A stretch of DNA of 64,000 nt. It comes from Entoloma clypeatum (lineage: Eukaryota > Basidiomycota > Agaricomycetes > Agaricales > Entolomataceae). The notes under the pieces were generated by a model. It made no database searches and was not told where the DNA came from. It saw only the letters and a program-made list of their open reading frames with translations. Shown piece by piece: positions 44,066-55,760 of this stretch (position 1 is the stretch's first letter; each line of letters opens with the position of its first letter). Made by a program: the position numbers and the translations under genes. The stretch covers positions 1,488,001 through 1,552,000 of the forward strand of contig OY751491.1 in assembly GCA_963565915.1 (NCBI GenBank), given 5' to 3'.

Positions 44066-45241
44066 CTAGATGCGTCTGAAGTTCGGTACACTCTCAAAGG
44101 AAATGGTGCGGCTTGTAGAATAGTGACAACATCCTGGAGGCGCCCCACCACTGGGTGCCGCTCGCGGTTCCTGTTTGTACTGTTGCTGAGGGCCTGCCTG
44201 CATCGCTTGAAGTGTTTTCATAATTCCTTGCGTAGATTTCTCAAAGCCTTCAACCCTATCGGTCAACAATGCCTGACTCTGCGCCACAGACTCAAGCATT
44301 TGCTCAATCTTTACCGCCGATGACGGATTGGACATAGGAATTGCGACATTGGAGGGAGCGGCTCGCGACGTATAATTATTGGAAGCGGTGAAATCGTTAT
44401 GGTGCCTTGCCATTTTCTCAACAATTTCTATCATGTCACTCAAGTCTACGAGATTATCCTGATGTCTTACCACTGCTGCCGCGGCATTATTTGCTGTGGC
44501 CGCGTTGTCCATCATGGACAATCTCAACTTGACCGCTTCTGCAAAGTTGTCGTTTAAACAACTCAAGAACCTCCCCATGAGCTCATGATTGGAGATACAA
44601 CCATTCGCACCAGTCAGTTTCTTAGCTTCGGCTTTGAAACTATGTTTCAGGGACATAATTTCATCTAGATTGCCTAATCCAAGACGACTGTACTCCTTGC
44701 AGATACTCGATAATCTGGCCAAGGTACCGTCACGTCTGCTCGCTACCACTGGGTAGTTGTTTATTAACTCTTTCTTATACTCCTCCCATGTTCCTGTAGC
44801 ATAGGAATCGAGGGTTGTCCATTCTTCTTCCGAGACACTATCTGCATAGCCTCCGATTAACTTTTTCTTTTCCACAGTATCGGTTATACCTGCGTGGTCA
44901 AAGCAGATTTCGACTTCATCGATAAATCTTAAAAGCTCGGAGGCCTTTTCTTTATCAAATCTCGGGGCTCCTCGTTCACTTCAACGCGGCATTCTCAAAC
45001 CATTCCTTGGTGCAGTTGCTGCAACATTCTGTGTATTTGTAGCCATTGTATATGTCGACAATTGACTGTTAAGATTTTGATTTTGAGTTTCTATTGGTTG
45101 CACAATGGATACTGAATGCTCTCGCAATGCTAGTAGCCTTTCTGATTCAAGGTTTTCTAGTGTTCTCTTTTGAGTAGGCTTTATGGGCTCTTTGAGAGGT
45201 CCTACTAGTTCTGCTCCTGCTTTCGATAGACTACGGGTCAC
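44066..45241 (-). pseudogene. Gypsy Gag N-terminal part, broken zinc knuckle
   Basis: Two frames: 45241-44981, then 44875-44066 (EEEWTTLDSYATGTWEEYKK, LMGRFLSCLNDNF, capsid-like helices). At the expected CCHC knuckle the frame reads GCCHYSTSRTISFE and runs to a stop, while the other frame carries KPHHFL-stop-ECTELQTHLAQGK. An indel therefore destroyed the knuckle. Gag would have formed the particle. Confidence 0.7.
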
Positions 45242-45509
45242 GTGCTCACGAGCTGTTTCAATAGATTGTGAATTTGTTGCTTTTGAAGATGATGCTTTTA
45301 GAGACGTTGTCTTCGGGTTATGACCGCTCGCGAGACCTCTTTTATGAACTGGAGGCTTCCACGAGTTTGCTTTGACATGTTTGCTGCTAGATGCAACAGT
45401 GGGTTTGCTTGTAGAGGACAGGGTTATCTCTCAAGTGAGAACTATAACTAAATTCCTTGAGAGGAACTGTATCGAGCCGACACTGAGTAAATTTGTTATT
45501 TTAGAACCA

Positions 45510-45528
45510 CCCCTCACGGTGGGCTCCA
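45510..45528 (-). other. Primer-binding site of the minus-strand Gypsy
   Basis: Two bases inside the LTR end, the minus strand reads TGGAGCCCACCGTGAGGGG. It starts with TGG, complementary to a tRNA CCA end, and this is the classic place and form of a tRNA 3'-end primer site. The specific tRNA is not identified. Confidence 0.7.
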
Positions 45529-45530
45529 GA

Positions 45531-46808
45531 TGAAACGAAGGAAGTGAGTCTGGGGATGAGCGCGAGCGATATCTCTATCACACACACAAACACCAAACAC
45601 AACAACGAAGACCGAACAAGTCTCGCGATGCGTACTTCTCAATCGATATAGTTCGGGGTGATGAGTGGGATCACTCAGGATGCGACTCTTCCAAACAACA
45701 ATTGAATAACTCGCTTAGCGATGGCTCAATAAGTCTTGAACAAGACTTAGAGATAGTTCTCAATAGATAATGAACTGAGGTTTGTGATTTCCAAACCAAC
45801 AAGACTTCGCAAACATGATCTCAACTGAATACGAACACGACAATGACCAATATGACCGATAGATAACATGATTTGACGATTGACAAGTTCTCGAACACAC
45901 AAAACACAATCGCAACTGACTTCCGATGCAAACCAAACAATCTCGAGGCTTCAATGATACTCGTGAATGACGACAGATGCACAAGACAAATGCTATCAAT
46001 TCTGGGGCACAATCTAACCTAACCTATCTACGACGAAACTACGAGATTTTATACATGAGCAGCAATAAATATAGAGAAAGGTTGCATGTGGTATTGATAA
46101 ATGGTATCCAGTCAAATGACCTTCGCTAAAGTCGTTTCGATGCGCCCATGTGGTAGACAATGCCACAGGTGCGCCCCTTTTCCATATCCGAACCTCTGCC
46201 GTACTGGAGAGGCCACTATTTCAATAGCTGGGTTTTGCAATGTACCCGGGATGATGCTGACTAGTTACCGTGAGGTATCAACTGCATCAATTAAGGGTCG
46301 CCTCGGTAAGCCACCCATCAGATTCGATCTCTATCAAAGTTCACCATAAGGTCATGTTGATTGCAACATATCAAACCCGATCTCGGTCTGTATCATCCGA
46401 TGTCATTTTGATATTCCCGATATGGACAATTTGGACGTGAAGCACAGCGCACGTTGACCAAACCTCTCGCAAGAATGTCTCCGGTCAAGCCCCGACGTAT
46501 AGTAGACAGTGCTAGTGTCATCGATAATTCCAATATAACCCATCTCCTTGTTTCACGCTTCGTCGCGAGAGGCACTCAATAGTCTTTTCTATCTCGTGAG
46601 ACGATCCCATAGCTCTCGAGTATCATAGCTAAGCCCATAGTGGTGACCAGCGCTATGTCCTACATTGCCAGGGTCGCTGGTCTCTCTCTAACGTTGCCAC
46701 TAAGTCCTCAGAATCGGAGCTCATCTAGGACTCTCTATATCCCTTAGAGATAGTGTGAAAGGGTGCAAATGCACAGATTTTAGGCGTAGGCGCAGCGCGG
46801 CCTTATCA
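45531..46808 (-). repeat. 5' LTR of the minus-strand Gypsy
   Basis: On the minus strand TGATAAGGCC...CGTTTCA, 1,278 bp, immediately followed by the primer site. An inverted copy stands at 33274-34534. Confidence 0.88.
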
Positions 46809-47269
46809 GCATTAAGGGGGACCTCACGGACTTCAGGGATAAGAAGAGAAACACTCGGTGCACCCACTATAACTAGCGTTGCCGTTCGAGACACATAGGG
46901 AAACATTGAGCCCGTCCGGTGTTGAGGTGACCAAAGGCCGACACATCTAACCTTCGGGGAAGTTGCTGCCGCGTGTGACGGTTTGGAAGAGAAGACCGTA
47001 CACATCTAGTTCACAACAGGTGTTCCAAGCCCCGACTCCTCGACATCTCGATTCGACCAGTCCAGCATGCATAGGGGTATTGACTGCGTGGACTTCATCT
47101 TTCCCAGATCTTCCTCTAATTGGGCATCCCAACTGCCTGGATAGACAGATCATTCTTTGGGTTTTCTTTTCCAGATTTTTTTTTTGCCTAAGCGTCAGAA
47201 CAGGGTTGCGCGCCTGACGTAAGGTACTATTGTTCAAACCAAAACACCTCCCCCCGCCAAAACACCATC
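46809..47269. other. Unassigned sequence before the plus-strand Gypsy Gag
   Basis: Expected to hold the 5' LTR end and primer site of the element starting at 47270, but no match to its 3' LTR (from 56974) was found. It may have been lost when the neighbouring Gypsy inserted. No gene seen. Confidence 0.45.
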
Positions 47270-48331
47270 ATGGACAACCAAGACTTTCAGGATGAAGCCC
47301 CCGAACTCCCCGAACATCACGCGCCCCCCATTGCACCACCTCCACCTCCTCCTCCTCCTCACCGACCAGGCCGAAGAATTGAAATAGCCGCAGATCCCAG
47401 CAAATACAATGGATCCCGACCCCTGTTTTTGGGATGGTGGGCAAAAATGCTCATGTGGATCCAAGTAAATTGAGATTTGCTACATGGGGATGACGAAATC
47501 TGTATTGCAGTCTGGTCCCGATTAGATGGACCGATTGCAGGAACGTATGGGGAAACACGACTCACCCAATGCATGGAATCAAACGATTGGCCAACATACC
47601 AAAACTTGGTCTATGAGATCACCACGAGGTTTCGCCCTACCACCGAAGTAGAATGGGCCAGAGCAAAGATTGAGGGGTTCAAACAGAACCAGATGAAGAC
47701 AGACAATTGGATCACGCAGTTTGGAACACTGGCGATCAAAGGGAAAATTGAGGATCATCATGGGATTTCCTTACTGGAGAGAAATGCCTGGGACTCAATC
47801 ATACAACAATTATTTCAGCAAGGAAGACGGCAGGACACCATGCAGGAAACTGTCGAAGAAATCTCAGCCATCGGAAGGGCTGAAGAGAATTACGCCATGA
47901 GGCAAGGAATGAGGCAATGGGGAAATCGCCCTCAAAATCAGCAAGCACCGCGGCCACAAGGCCAGAATAATTTTGGAAGGCCCTTTGGGCAACAACAGAA
48001 TGGGGGGTACCGTCCCCAGCAAAACGGTCAGCAGCAACAACGACGCGATCCGAACGTGATGAATGTTGACAGAAACCAGCGATGAGCTCCTGGTAATTGC
48101 TATAACTGTGGTGGACAGGGGCATTTCGCCCAAGATTGCAGGCAGCCGCAGCGCAGGGTACAAGCGGCAATGATCGAACAAATTGATGAGCACGAGGAGG
48201 AAGAAATTCTGAGGCAGATAACGGCAAGGCGTCAAGCCACAAATGGACAAATGGGTGTGAATAGCGCGCCTGCGCTGAATCCCAATGGACAAGCTGCAGG
48301 GCAGCAGGGTTTTGTGAATGTCAACCAGTAA
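47270..48331 (+). pseudogene. Gypsy Gag with two TGA stops
   Basis: Begins MDNQDFQDEAPELPEHH followed by a Pro run, then the capsid region (SKYNGSRPLFLGWWAKMLMW, WARAKIEGFKQNQM), a Gln/Arg-rich stretch and a canonical CCHC knuckle CYNCGGQGHFAQDC near 48110. In-frame TGA at 47471-47473 and 48083-48085 interrupt one continuous frame, and both fit CGA to TGA. Ends at 48331. Confidence 0.8.
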
Positions 48332-48366
48332 TTCCCCCGCTGGCTCTGACAAATCGGTATGAACAA

Positions 48367-49134
48367 TTGCCTATAGACACTTACATACATAAGGACACTG
48401 TAAAATCATGGTTTCAGAAACTTTCGGACGCAGCAGTTACGTACAATAAAATACTATTAGATAAACCTAGGAGAGAAAAACCAAAAAAAGATGAATCGGA
48501 ATTAGATACGCTTGTAAACTATATCATTGGGGAGTCCTTGGAAACAAGGCTTGGTTCGGCCCTTATGGACGAATGCTTAATTCCCTGTTCAGATGAATCA
48601 GATAACTTAAATAGGCAAATGGACTCTATGGGGGAACCATCTTTTATTTGATCCGCTTCTTTGAAAAAGGAGCTTATGATGAAAATCACGCTGGAAACAT
48701 TGCAGGACAAACACACCTTTGATATCGATGCATTATTGGACTCAGGGGCGACAGGGATGTTCATTGATCTGGACTTTGCCAAGAGAAACAATATTACATT
48801 AAGGGAACTACCTTTCCCCATTTGGGTCTACAACGTTGATGGCACGCTTAACCAAGGAGGTTCGATCATGCATGAGGCAGTCATGGCCATGCAGTATAAG
48901 GGACACATGGAAATAGCAGTGTTTGAAGCATGCAACCTAGGAAAAGCTAAAATTATTGTTGGGCACACTTGGCTGAAACACCATAATCCAGAGATGGATT
49001 GGGAAAAAGCGGAAATTAAACTATCAAGATGTCCAGAAGAATGTGGCATGCGTAGAACATGTTATTTAAAGAAAACTGCAAGAACCAGATGGGGTGGAAG
49101 GAAGGAAATGAAGAAGAAGTGGAGGAAGAGGTGA
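48367..49134 (+). pseudogene. Gypsy Pol start and retropepsin
   Basis: 48367-48651 is a leader-like frame (TDTY-type start, acidic). 48661-49134 carries the protease ALLDSGATGMFIDLDF, then WVYNVDGTLNQGG and IIVGHTWLKHHNPEMDW. A frameshift near 49060-49130 separates it from RT. Protease motif intact. Confidence 0.8.
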
Positions 49135-50658
49135 TCCACATGCTCAGAGCAGCTAAGGGAGAACCCTCAGATGAAGTACCGGTGGAACAGGTTGTCCCCC
49201 AGAAATATCACAACTATCTATCAGTCTTTGAAAAGAAAGTGTCGGAAAGGTTACCAGTCCAGAAACCATGGGATCATGCCATAGACCTAAAGCCAGATTT
49301 CATACCAAAGAAGGCCAAAGTCTACCCCCTGTCACCAGATGAAAGGAAAGAAGTATTCGAATTTGTGGACGATCAATTACGCAAAGGATATATTCGACCT
49401 ACCAAGTCACCACAAACTTCGCCAGTATTCTTTATACCCAAAAAGGATGGAAAGAAACGAATGGTACAGGATTACCGACATATCAACAGCTGGACTGTCC
49501 GCAATAATTATCCCCTCCCGTTGATTCCGGAGTTGATCAATAAGTTAGAAGGGAAGAAAAGGTTCACCAAGATGGATCTCAGATGGGGCTACAACACTGT
49601 GCGCATTAAGGAAGGAGACAAGTGGAAAGCGGCATTTACGACCCCTGATGGAGCCTTTGAACCAACAGTCATGTTTTTTGGATTGAATAATTCCCCAAGC
49701 ATGTTCCAGACCATGATGAACGATATCTTTAGGGACTTGATCGACCAAGGATATGTGGTTATTTATATTGATGATATATTGGTGGCAACAAAAGGAGAGG
49801 AAGGACATGACGCCATAGTGGAGGAAGTTTTGAAAAGATTATGAGAAAACGATTTATTCTTGAAACCAGAAAAATGTTTCTTTGATAGAGACAAAATAGA
49901 GTTCTTGGGATTAATTATTTGGAAGGACAGAATCCGGATGGACCCTTCAAAAGTAGACGCCATCAAACAATGGCTGACACCGACCAACTTCTATCAGAGA
50001 TTCGTCAAGGATTTCTCTAAAGTGGCTGGACCATTACATAAGTTAACAAGGAAGGACATGGTATGGAAATGGAGTATGGAACAGGAGGAAGCGTTCGCCA
50101 CACTAAAAAGGTTATTTACGGAAGCACCCATATTGGTATTGCCCGATCCGGATCAGAAGTTAAGAGTAGAATCAGATGCATCGGACTTCGCCACGGGAGC
50201 GATTCTATCTATGGAATGTGAGGATGAGAAATGGAGGCCATGTGCCTTTTTATCTAAAGGATTAAATGATGTGGAAAGAAATTACGACATACATGATAAA
50301 GAAATGCTGGGCATAATTCGAGCACTGGAAGCATGGAGACACCACCTTGAAGGAGCCAAACATGAGGTCGAGATCTGGACCGATCATAAAAACCTCGAGT
50401 ACTTCATGCAGGGTCGAAAGCTTAATGGAACTTCAATGGGGAAGGCGGAGGCTCTTTCGAGAAGAGTTGACCATAAAAAGAGGGTGGAAAATGACAATGA
50501 GGATGTAACTCTATTGAAACCTGAATATTTCCACTTGTGTGCAATGGATCGGGGACATCTACTTATTGATGGAGAAGAAACTAAACTATTGAAATGCATC
50601 AGGGATGCAAAAGAGTTTGGTGAGCAAGTGCTCAAAGCGGTGGAAGAATCAAAGAAAA
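49059..50658 (+). pseudogene. Gypsy RT-RNase H
   Basis: 49059-49844 encodes RT with FIPKKDGKKRMVQDYRHIN, FTKMDLRWGYNTVRI, MFFGLNNSPSMFQ and the active site VIYIDDILVA. A TGA at 49842-49844 interrupts it, after which the frame reads LKPEKCFFDRDKIEFLGL, VESDASDFATGAIL and WTDHKNLEYFMQ (RNase H). About 20 codons seem deleted before GTSMGKAEALSRR. The frame is cut at 50658 by the Copia insertion. Confidence 0.87.
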
Positions 50659-50958
50659 TGTTGAAGTTCCACCTGGGCGCTAGCCGCAAGTGTACTGAAG
50701 CAACCGGCTACAGTGGAAGTACTCTACGATACCGTTCTGACCACTTACATAGGTTGGAGAGGGTGAGGCTGGTGAGAGCGGTTGAGGCTGGTAAGAGCGA
50801 TGGAGGCGGTTAAGAGTCAAGAGACAACTTGTTGATATTGACAGTTTCCTGGTCTTATATACCGTACTACTGTTTGTACCAACCAAACAAGTATGTAATG
50901 AAGATATGTAAAGGTCATGTGATGTAATCTAATCTAAGTGATGGGAAAAGTTTCAACA
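50659..50958 (-). repeat. Copia 3' LTR
   Basis: 300 bp; TGTTGAA / TTCAACA form an inverted terminal pair. Preceded internally by the purine tract GGGGGGG on the minus strand. Confidence 0.96.
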
Positions 50959-51032
50959 CCCCCCCATATTTAGTACATACTTCTAAATACATCTTACTTT
51001 TTCCCACATATATATAGGTACTTTTGTTTCGC

Positions 51033-54000
51033 CTAGTTCTTTATCAGTCCGAAGTACGGGATAAACTTGGAAAAGAGGATTTTCCCCAGATTCTTAGTCA
51101 AAAGGTCTGCAGGGTTAGACACTCCTTCGATGAATTCGACCGTAATAATTCCTTCGGAGACTTTTTCTCTGACGAAGTGGAATCGCACGTCAATGTGCTT
51201 GGATCGCTTCTCAGTCACAGGGTTGGATGCGATAAAGACGGAGCCGTTGTTATCTCCGTAGATCGGTACTGATCCGATCTGCATTCCAAGTTCGGCAAGC
51301 ATGCTTCTCAGCCATGTTGCTGCGCGACTGCAATCTGATAGCGCCATATATTCTGCTTCTGTAGAAGAGAGGGCGATGGTTTTTTGCGCCGATGATACCC
51401 ATGTTATTGCTCCAGATGCCAGTGATATGAAGAAGCCGGTGGTAGACCTCCTCGTGTTTTCATCTGACGCCCAGTCGGAGTTTGTGAATGCATAGATCCC
51501 TTTCCCTGAGTCCCCATCGTACATGATCGCGTAATTTTTCGTTGCCTTCAAATATCTGCAAATATCCCTAGCCACCTCTAAATGGCGTTTGGTGGGATTT
51601 GCGGAAAATTGGGACATTTTGATTACAGCAAAGCAGATGTCAGGCCTCGTTCCAATCATCAGATATAGGAGTGATCCGATGACGGATTGGTACTTAGATC
51701 GGAGTTCCGCATTGGGTTCATCTTCGGATGCCATGGGTTTGTAGCCCGTAGGGAGTGGGGTATGGGTGGCATTAGATTCGCTCATCCCCATGCGTGCCAG
51801 AATTTTCTCAAGGTAAGGTACTTGATCAATGAAGATCGTCTTTCCACGTTGCCTTATTTGGATTGAGAGAAATTCCTTTGGTTCCCCATCGGGCACTAGG
51901 TGACCTAGGTCCCTACATTCCCATGTTGTCATGAAGGCCTTCTTCTTTTCTAGCGTATATTCCCGGTTTGTGCCGAGAAAAGCAGAGTCGTCGACATAGA
52001 TGACGGCAATTACAATTTCCCCATTGGTACTTTTGTGAATGAATACTCCCGCATCGGAGTGAAGCCGGACAAAGCCGAGCTTTTTCATGGAGGAATCAAG
52101 TTCCCTCCACCAGGCTAATGCGGCCTGCTTAAGTCCATATAGAGCTTTGAATAGTTGGTACACGAGGTGTTCTTTCCCTTTTACTATGTAGCCCTCAGGC
52201 TGTCGCATATAGATGACTTCACGGAGCGTTCCATAGAGGAAGGCTGATGAGACGTCCAATAGAGTCATGAACCACCCTTCAAGGGCTGTCAATGCCAGTA
52301 TTAGCCGGACGGTTTCATATCTTACGACTGGTGAGAAGATCTGATCAAAGTCGATCCCTTCTACCTGTGAGAAGCCTTTTGCGACGAGGCGCGCTTTCAG
52401 ACGCCCGTCGGACTTTTCGTTGTAAACCCATTTGTTCCTTAGAGCTTTCCTCCCTGCAGGCAGGGGTACTAGCTCCGTGATCACCCCGCGGCGTTTGAGC
52501 ATGTCTAGCTCTTTACGTTCAGCCGCATACCAGTCTTCTCTATTTGGAAGAGGGTATATGTCTTTATGGGACATTTCAACGATGCCAATTTGGACTGATA
52601 TTGCCTCCATCAGGAGGTCATTCATCCATGCCATTTGACCGCCCAATCTCCGTCTTCGATCTAATTTTTCAAGATCAGACGCTGGAGTGTCTTCCCCATA
52701 GATGCTTCCTGGCATCTTCCGAACTCGTCGTTCCCTGATCGGTCGATCTGGTACTTGCTCGGGTTCCGGAGTGGGTACTCGTGGTTCGTCATCAGGCTCA
52801 CTGGCAGGCAGTTCGTTGTCTGATTCAGGTTGATCCTGTTCAATGGGAACTGGGATATGAGGTGTTTCGTTGTGACTATTGTCATTGTTGCTGCCGGGAA
52901 TGAGATCCTCAAACTCATCAGCCAGCTCTGGGTTTTCCATTTCTGGGTGGTTTTCTGGCAACGGGTCAATGTGGCATCTAGGGTACTTGCTTTCATCAAA
53001 GATAGCTTTCCCGCCCATGAAAATCATGTTAGTCTCAGGATCCATGAAGCGGTATCCTTTGACCCCTGGTTTCGATCCGAGATAAATCATCAATCGGGAT
53101 CTTGATTCCAGGGAGTTCCTTCGTTTCTCCTTTGGGATATATACATATGCCTGACATCCAAATACTCTGACACTAGACATGTCGGGGATCTCATTGGTCA
53201 CCCTGAAGTAAGGGGTTTTCCATTCAAGACGCTGCATGGGGGTTCTGTTGTAGAGAAATGCTGCGTGTTCCAAACAGAATTCCCACCACATGGGCGGTAA
53301 GCATGCATCGAAGCGCAATGCCTGAGATTTTTCCCATAGTGTTCGATTGATCCTTTCTGCTCTACCATTCTGCTGGTGCTGATATGGGAGCGTGACATCG
53401 ATCAGAATTCCATGATCGGCAAGTACATCCTTGTATTCGTCAAATTCTCCACCTCCATCAACCCGCCACTTTTTAGGGGTAGCGGCAAATTGATTCTGGA
53501 TCATCGCAAGGAATTGTTTCAGCGCCGTGATGGCGCCTGACTTCTTCCTAAGCAAGACGACCCAGACGTGGGATGAAAAATCGTCCAAAAAGGTAAGGAA
53601 ATATTTGTACTTGTGGTACGATGCCGTGGATATCTGCTTTAAATCCGAATGGATCAAATCAAAGGGTTTGACAGCCCTTGTCATCGAGTTAGGATAAGAT
53701 TGATTTGGCATTTTCCCTTTTAGACACCCCGTGCAGCTTTCCTGTGATTTCTCACGTACTAACGTTTTGGGTACTCCTTTGGTACTAGTGGGAATCTTAT
53801 TGAGCGCCTGGTCATTTGGGTGGCCAAGGCGTTTATGCCAGGTTTCAACAGTGATTTCGCTAGAGATCGCGTGGATTTGGTCATAGCGTATTTCAGTGTC
53901 TAACCAATAAATGGTTTGTCCGATAAAATGGGGCGAAAACTGTATTTTGTTCAGCCCTTTAGAGATATTAATTTCTCCACGCATTCCATCAACTTTGTAA

Positions 54001-55760
54001 CCATGGTTAAGGAAGACGCCTAGGGACAGTAGACGTGTGTCCATATCCGGAATATAAAATACCGGTCGTAGGAGATGGGTTTTAGTTTCCCCATTTAGGG
54101 TATGCCGTACTGGAACGGCCCCAACTCCGAGAATTTCCAGTTTCTTTCCCTTTGCAGCTGTTTGGACAAATCGCTTAGCCTTGAGAGGCCTGTAATACGC
54201 GAAGTCTTTGAACTCATGGGTAAAGTGTAATGATGCGCCGGAATCTAAGATCCACTGAGCGCGTTCTCTCTCTTTGCAGTGTGTGCAGGACGCGGAATGT
54301 TTGATATATTTTTTGTACAGATCATCACTAAAGAGATCTATACTATCTGCATCGGTACTAGCTAATGTGTATTCAAACGTCTGTGCGTGATTATTAGCGT
54401 TTCCCATTTGGTCAAGTTTGAGAGAAGGATGTGACGAACCGTCAAGTTCGATCAGCCCATCCTCGAATTGTTCCGGCCCCATTCGCTCGTTTTGATGGTC
54501 TATGTCCATCATCTCCAGTGATTCTTCTATCGACGGGGCTACGCGACGCTGTTTAGCCGGCCTTTCGTCAATGTCAGGAATGATGGTGTCTAGGATACGA
54601 AGATTCGATCCTGAGGGGCGAGCACCAATGCCGCGCGCGAGTTTGCGGACATGGTCGTTCTTTTTCCACACGGATGGTTTTCCAGAAGGAAGCCCGGTGT
54701 ACTGTGACGGAGGGGGGTTCATTCGTTGCAGGAGCGACTGCATCTTTGCGGAATCGGGCTGCGCGGTACTTGTCGTTTTCCCGCGACCAGTGACGGTTGT
54801 GAAGGATGGTGCCGGAAGAGGGGGGAAGTGAATAGCAGGAGCAACGAACTCAACTGTTTCTTCCACATGATCGGACGTGTTGTCCGCATTGTTAGCGCTT
54901 TTCTTCTGATTGCGCCAACGTCCCTTTCCCTTCTTCTTCTCAGAAGCGGTACTTGGGTTGGCCGAGTTGGGCTGCTCGTCAGCATCGTTCTGCGAGGTAC
55001 TCGGCTTTTGCTGCCTTTCCCATTTGGGGTCCTGCCCCTTACGCTTTGTCCCGGAGATTTTCCGGGCCTGCTCGTTGGACGCCCGAGTAGACCCAATTGC
55101 ATATTTGCGCCGATATTCAGAGATGATGCTCTCGGCGACGGCCTTGTAGGTGAAATCGTCGGCGTCATAGACCTGGAAGAGGGCGGTGGACAGTGAAGAC
55201 CAGGCGTCGGGAATTGCATTTGCCAGGATCATTGCCTGCATCAGATCGGGGACGTCAAAGTTCGAATCGGCGAGCCGAGCGAAAAGAGACCCCAGGCGTT
55301 CGATTTCGGGGACGGGGTCGCATCCAGAGAGCTTGTAGGTGGCGGCGGCCTTGAAGTCGCCGAAGATGACAGCCGGGGATACCTTGGAGTAGGCATCCTT
55401 TAATGACTTCCAGGCGTCTTTCGAGGATGTGGCGTCCTTGATGTGGCGTCTGATCGCCTCGGAGACCTTTAGGCGTATCGCCCCAAGAGCTACGTCATCG
55501 TCCCTGATCCAGGCTTTTTCTTCCTTGCGGAAGCCGGGCTGGTCGACCGTGGTAGCCAGCACAGGGGGAGCAGCAGCAGTGGCCCCAGGGGTGGAGACTG
55601 TGGTGGTGAAGTCGGCGATGACAGGGCGGGGGATGTCGCCAGAAACAAGGCGCCAGACTCCTTGATGGAGGAGGTAAGACTTCATTTTTTCGGCCCAGCT
55701 CCTGTAGTCGATGCCGTCAAAGGCAGTGATTGTGTCGAGGGCAGAACGAGAGGTAGACAT
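51033..55760 (-). CDS. Copia Gag-Pol polyprotein (1,575 aa)
   Basis: Single frame from ATG 55760 to 51033. N-terminal ~230 residues are a UBN2/Copia-type Gag (DAYSKVSPAVIFGDFKA). Protease: WILDSGASLHFTHE near residue 505. GAG-pre-integrase WHKRLGHPNDQALNKI near 640. Integrase core: DLIHSDLKQ, VDGGGEFDEY, NGRAERINRTL (D,D,E). RT: WVYNEKSDGRLKARLVAKGF, LLDVSSAFLYG, QAALAWW and the active site VIYVDDSAFLG. RNase H: SSTEAEYMALSDCSRAATW, YGDNNGSVFIASNPV, KHIDVRFHFVREK. Gag and Pol are fused in one frame, common in Copia. No defect seen. Particle assembly in cytoplasm and nuclear integration are family knowledge. Confidence 0.96.
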   Translation of the reverse strand: MSTSRSALDTITAFDGIDYRSWAEKMKSYLLHQGVWRLVSGDIPRPVIADFTTTVSTPGATAAAPPVLATTVDQPGFRKEEKAWIRDDDVALGAIRLKVSEAIRRHIKDATSSKDAWKSLKDAYSKVSPAVIFGDFKAAATYKLSGCDPVPEIERLGSLFARLADSNFDVPDLMQAMILANAIPDAWSSLSTALFQVYDADDFTYKAVAESIISEYRRKYAIGSTRASNEQARKISGTKRKGQDPKWERQQKPSTSQNDADEQPNSANPSTASEKKKGKGRWRNQKKSANNADNTSDHVEETVEFVAPAIHFPPLPAPSFTTVTGRGKTTSTAQPDSAKMQSLLQRMNPPPSQYTGLPSGKPSVWKKNDHVRKLARGIGARPSGSNLRILDTIIPDIDERPAKQRRVAPSIEESLEMMDIDHQNERMGPEQFEDGLIELDGSSHPSLKLDQMGNANNHAQTFEYTLASTDADSIDLFSDDLYKKYIKHSASCTHCKERERAQWILDSGASLHFTHEFKDFAYYRPLKAKRFVQTAAKGKKLEILGVGAVPVRHTLNGETKTHLLRPVFYIPDMDTRLLSLGVFLNHGYKVDGMRGEINISKGLNKIQFSPHFIGQTIYWLDTEIRYDQIHAISSEITVETWHKRLGHPNDQALNKIPTSTKGVPKTLVREKSQESCTGCLKGKMPNQSYPNSMTRAVKPFDLIHSDLKQISTASYHKYKYFLTFLDDFSSHVWVVLLRKKSGAITALKQFLAMIQNQFAATPKKWRVDGGGEFDEYKDVLADHGILIDVTLPYQHQQNGRAERINRTLWEKSQALRFDACLPPMWWEFCLEHAAFLYNRTPMQRLEWKTPYFRVTNEIPDMSSVRVFGCQAYVYIPKEKRRNSLESRSRLMIYLGSKPGVKGYRFMDPETNMIFMGGKAIFDESKYPRCHIDPLPENHPEMENPELADEFEDLIPGSNNDNSHNETPHIPVPIEQDQPESDNELPASEPDDEPRVPTPEPEQVPDRPIRERRVRKMPGSIYGEDTPASDLEKLDRRRRLGGQMAWMNDLLMEAISVQIGIVEMSHKDIYPLPNREDWYAAERKELDMLKRRGVITELVPLPAGRKALRNKWVYNEKSDGRLKARLVAKGFSQVEGIDFDQIFSPVVRYETVRLILALTALEGWFMTLLDVSSAFLYGTLREVIYMRQPEGYIVKGKEHLVYQLFKALYGLKQAALAWWRELDSSMKKLGFVRLHSDAGVFIHKSTNGEIVIAVIYVDDSAFLGTNREYTLEKKKAFMTTWECRDLGHLVPDGEPKEFLSIQIRQRGKTIFIDQVPYLEKILARMGMSESNATHTPLPTGYKPMASEDEPNAELRSKYQSVIGSLLYLMIGTRPDICFAVIKMSQFSANPTKRHLEVARDICRYLKATKNYAIMYDGDSGKGIYAFTNSDWASDENTRRSTTGFFISLASGAITWVSSAQKTIALSSTEAEYMALSDCSRAATWLRSMLAELGMQIGSVPIYGDNNGSVFIASNPVTEKRSKHIDVRFHFVREKVSEGIITVEFIEGVSNPADLLTKNLGKILFSKFIPYFGLIKN

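Larger units (their letters stand above)
38512..46808 (-). mobile_element. Decayed Ty3/Gypsy element, 5' LTR to integrase
   Basis: Minus-strand order: LTR (46808-45531), primer site, Gag (45241-43581), protease (43556-42276), RT-RNase H (42275-40339), integrase (40338-38512). Several TGA stops and frameshifts break the polyprotein. The 3' LTR in direct orientation is missing; the only other LTR copy (33274-34534) is inverted. Integrase and RT motifs place it with Gypsy rather than DIRS. Confidence 0.85.

Noticed and set aside
33274..46808. A DIRS-type retroelement with inverted termini
   Set aside because: The pol encodes an HHCC/DDE integrase and the right LTR has TG...CA ends with a normal primer site, which fits Gypsy; DIRS uses a tyrosine recombinase.
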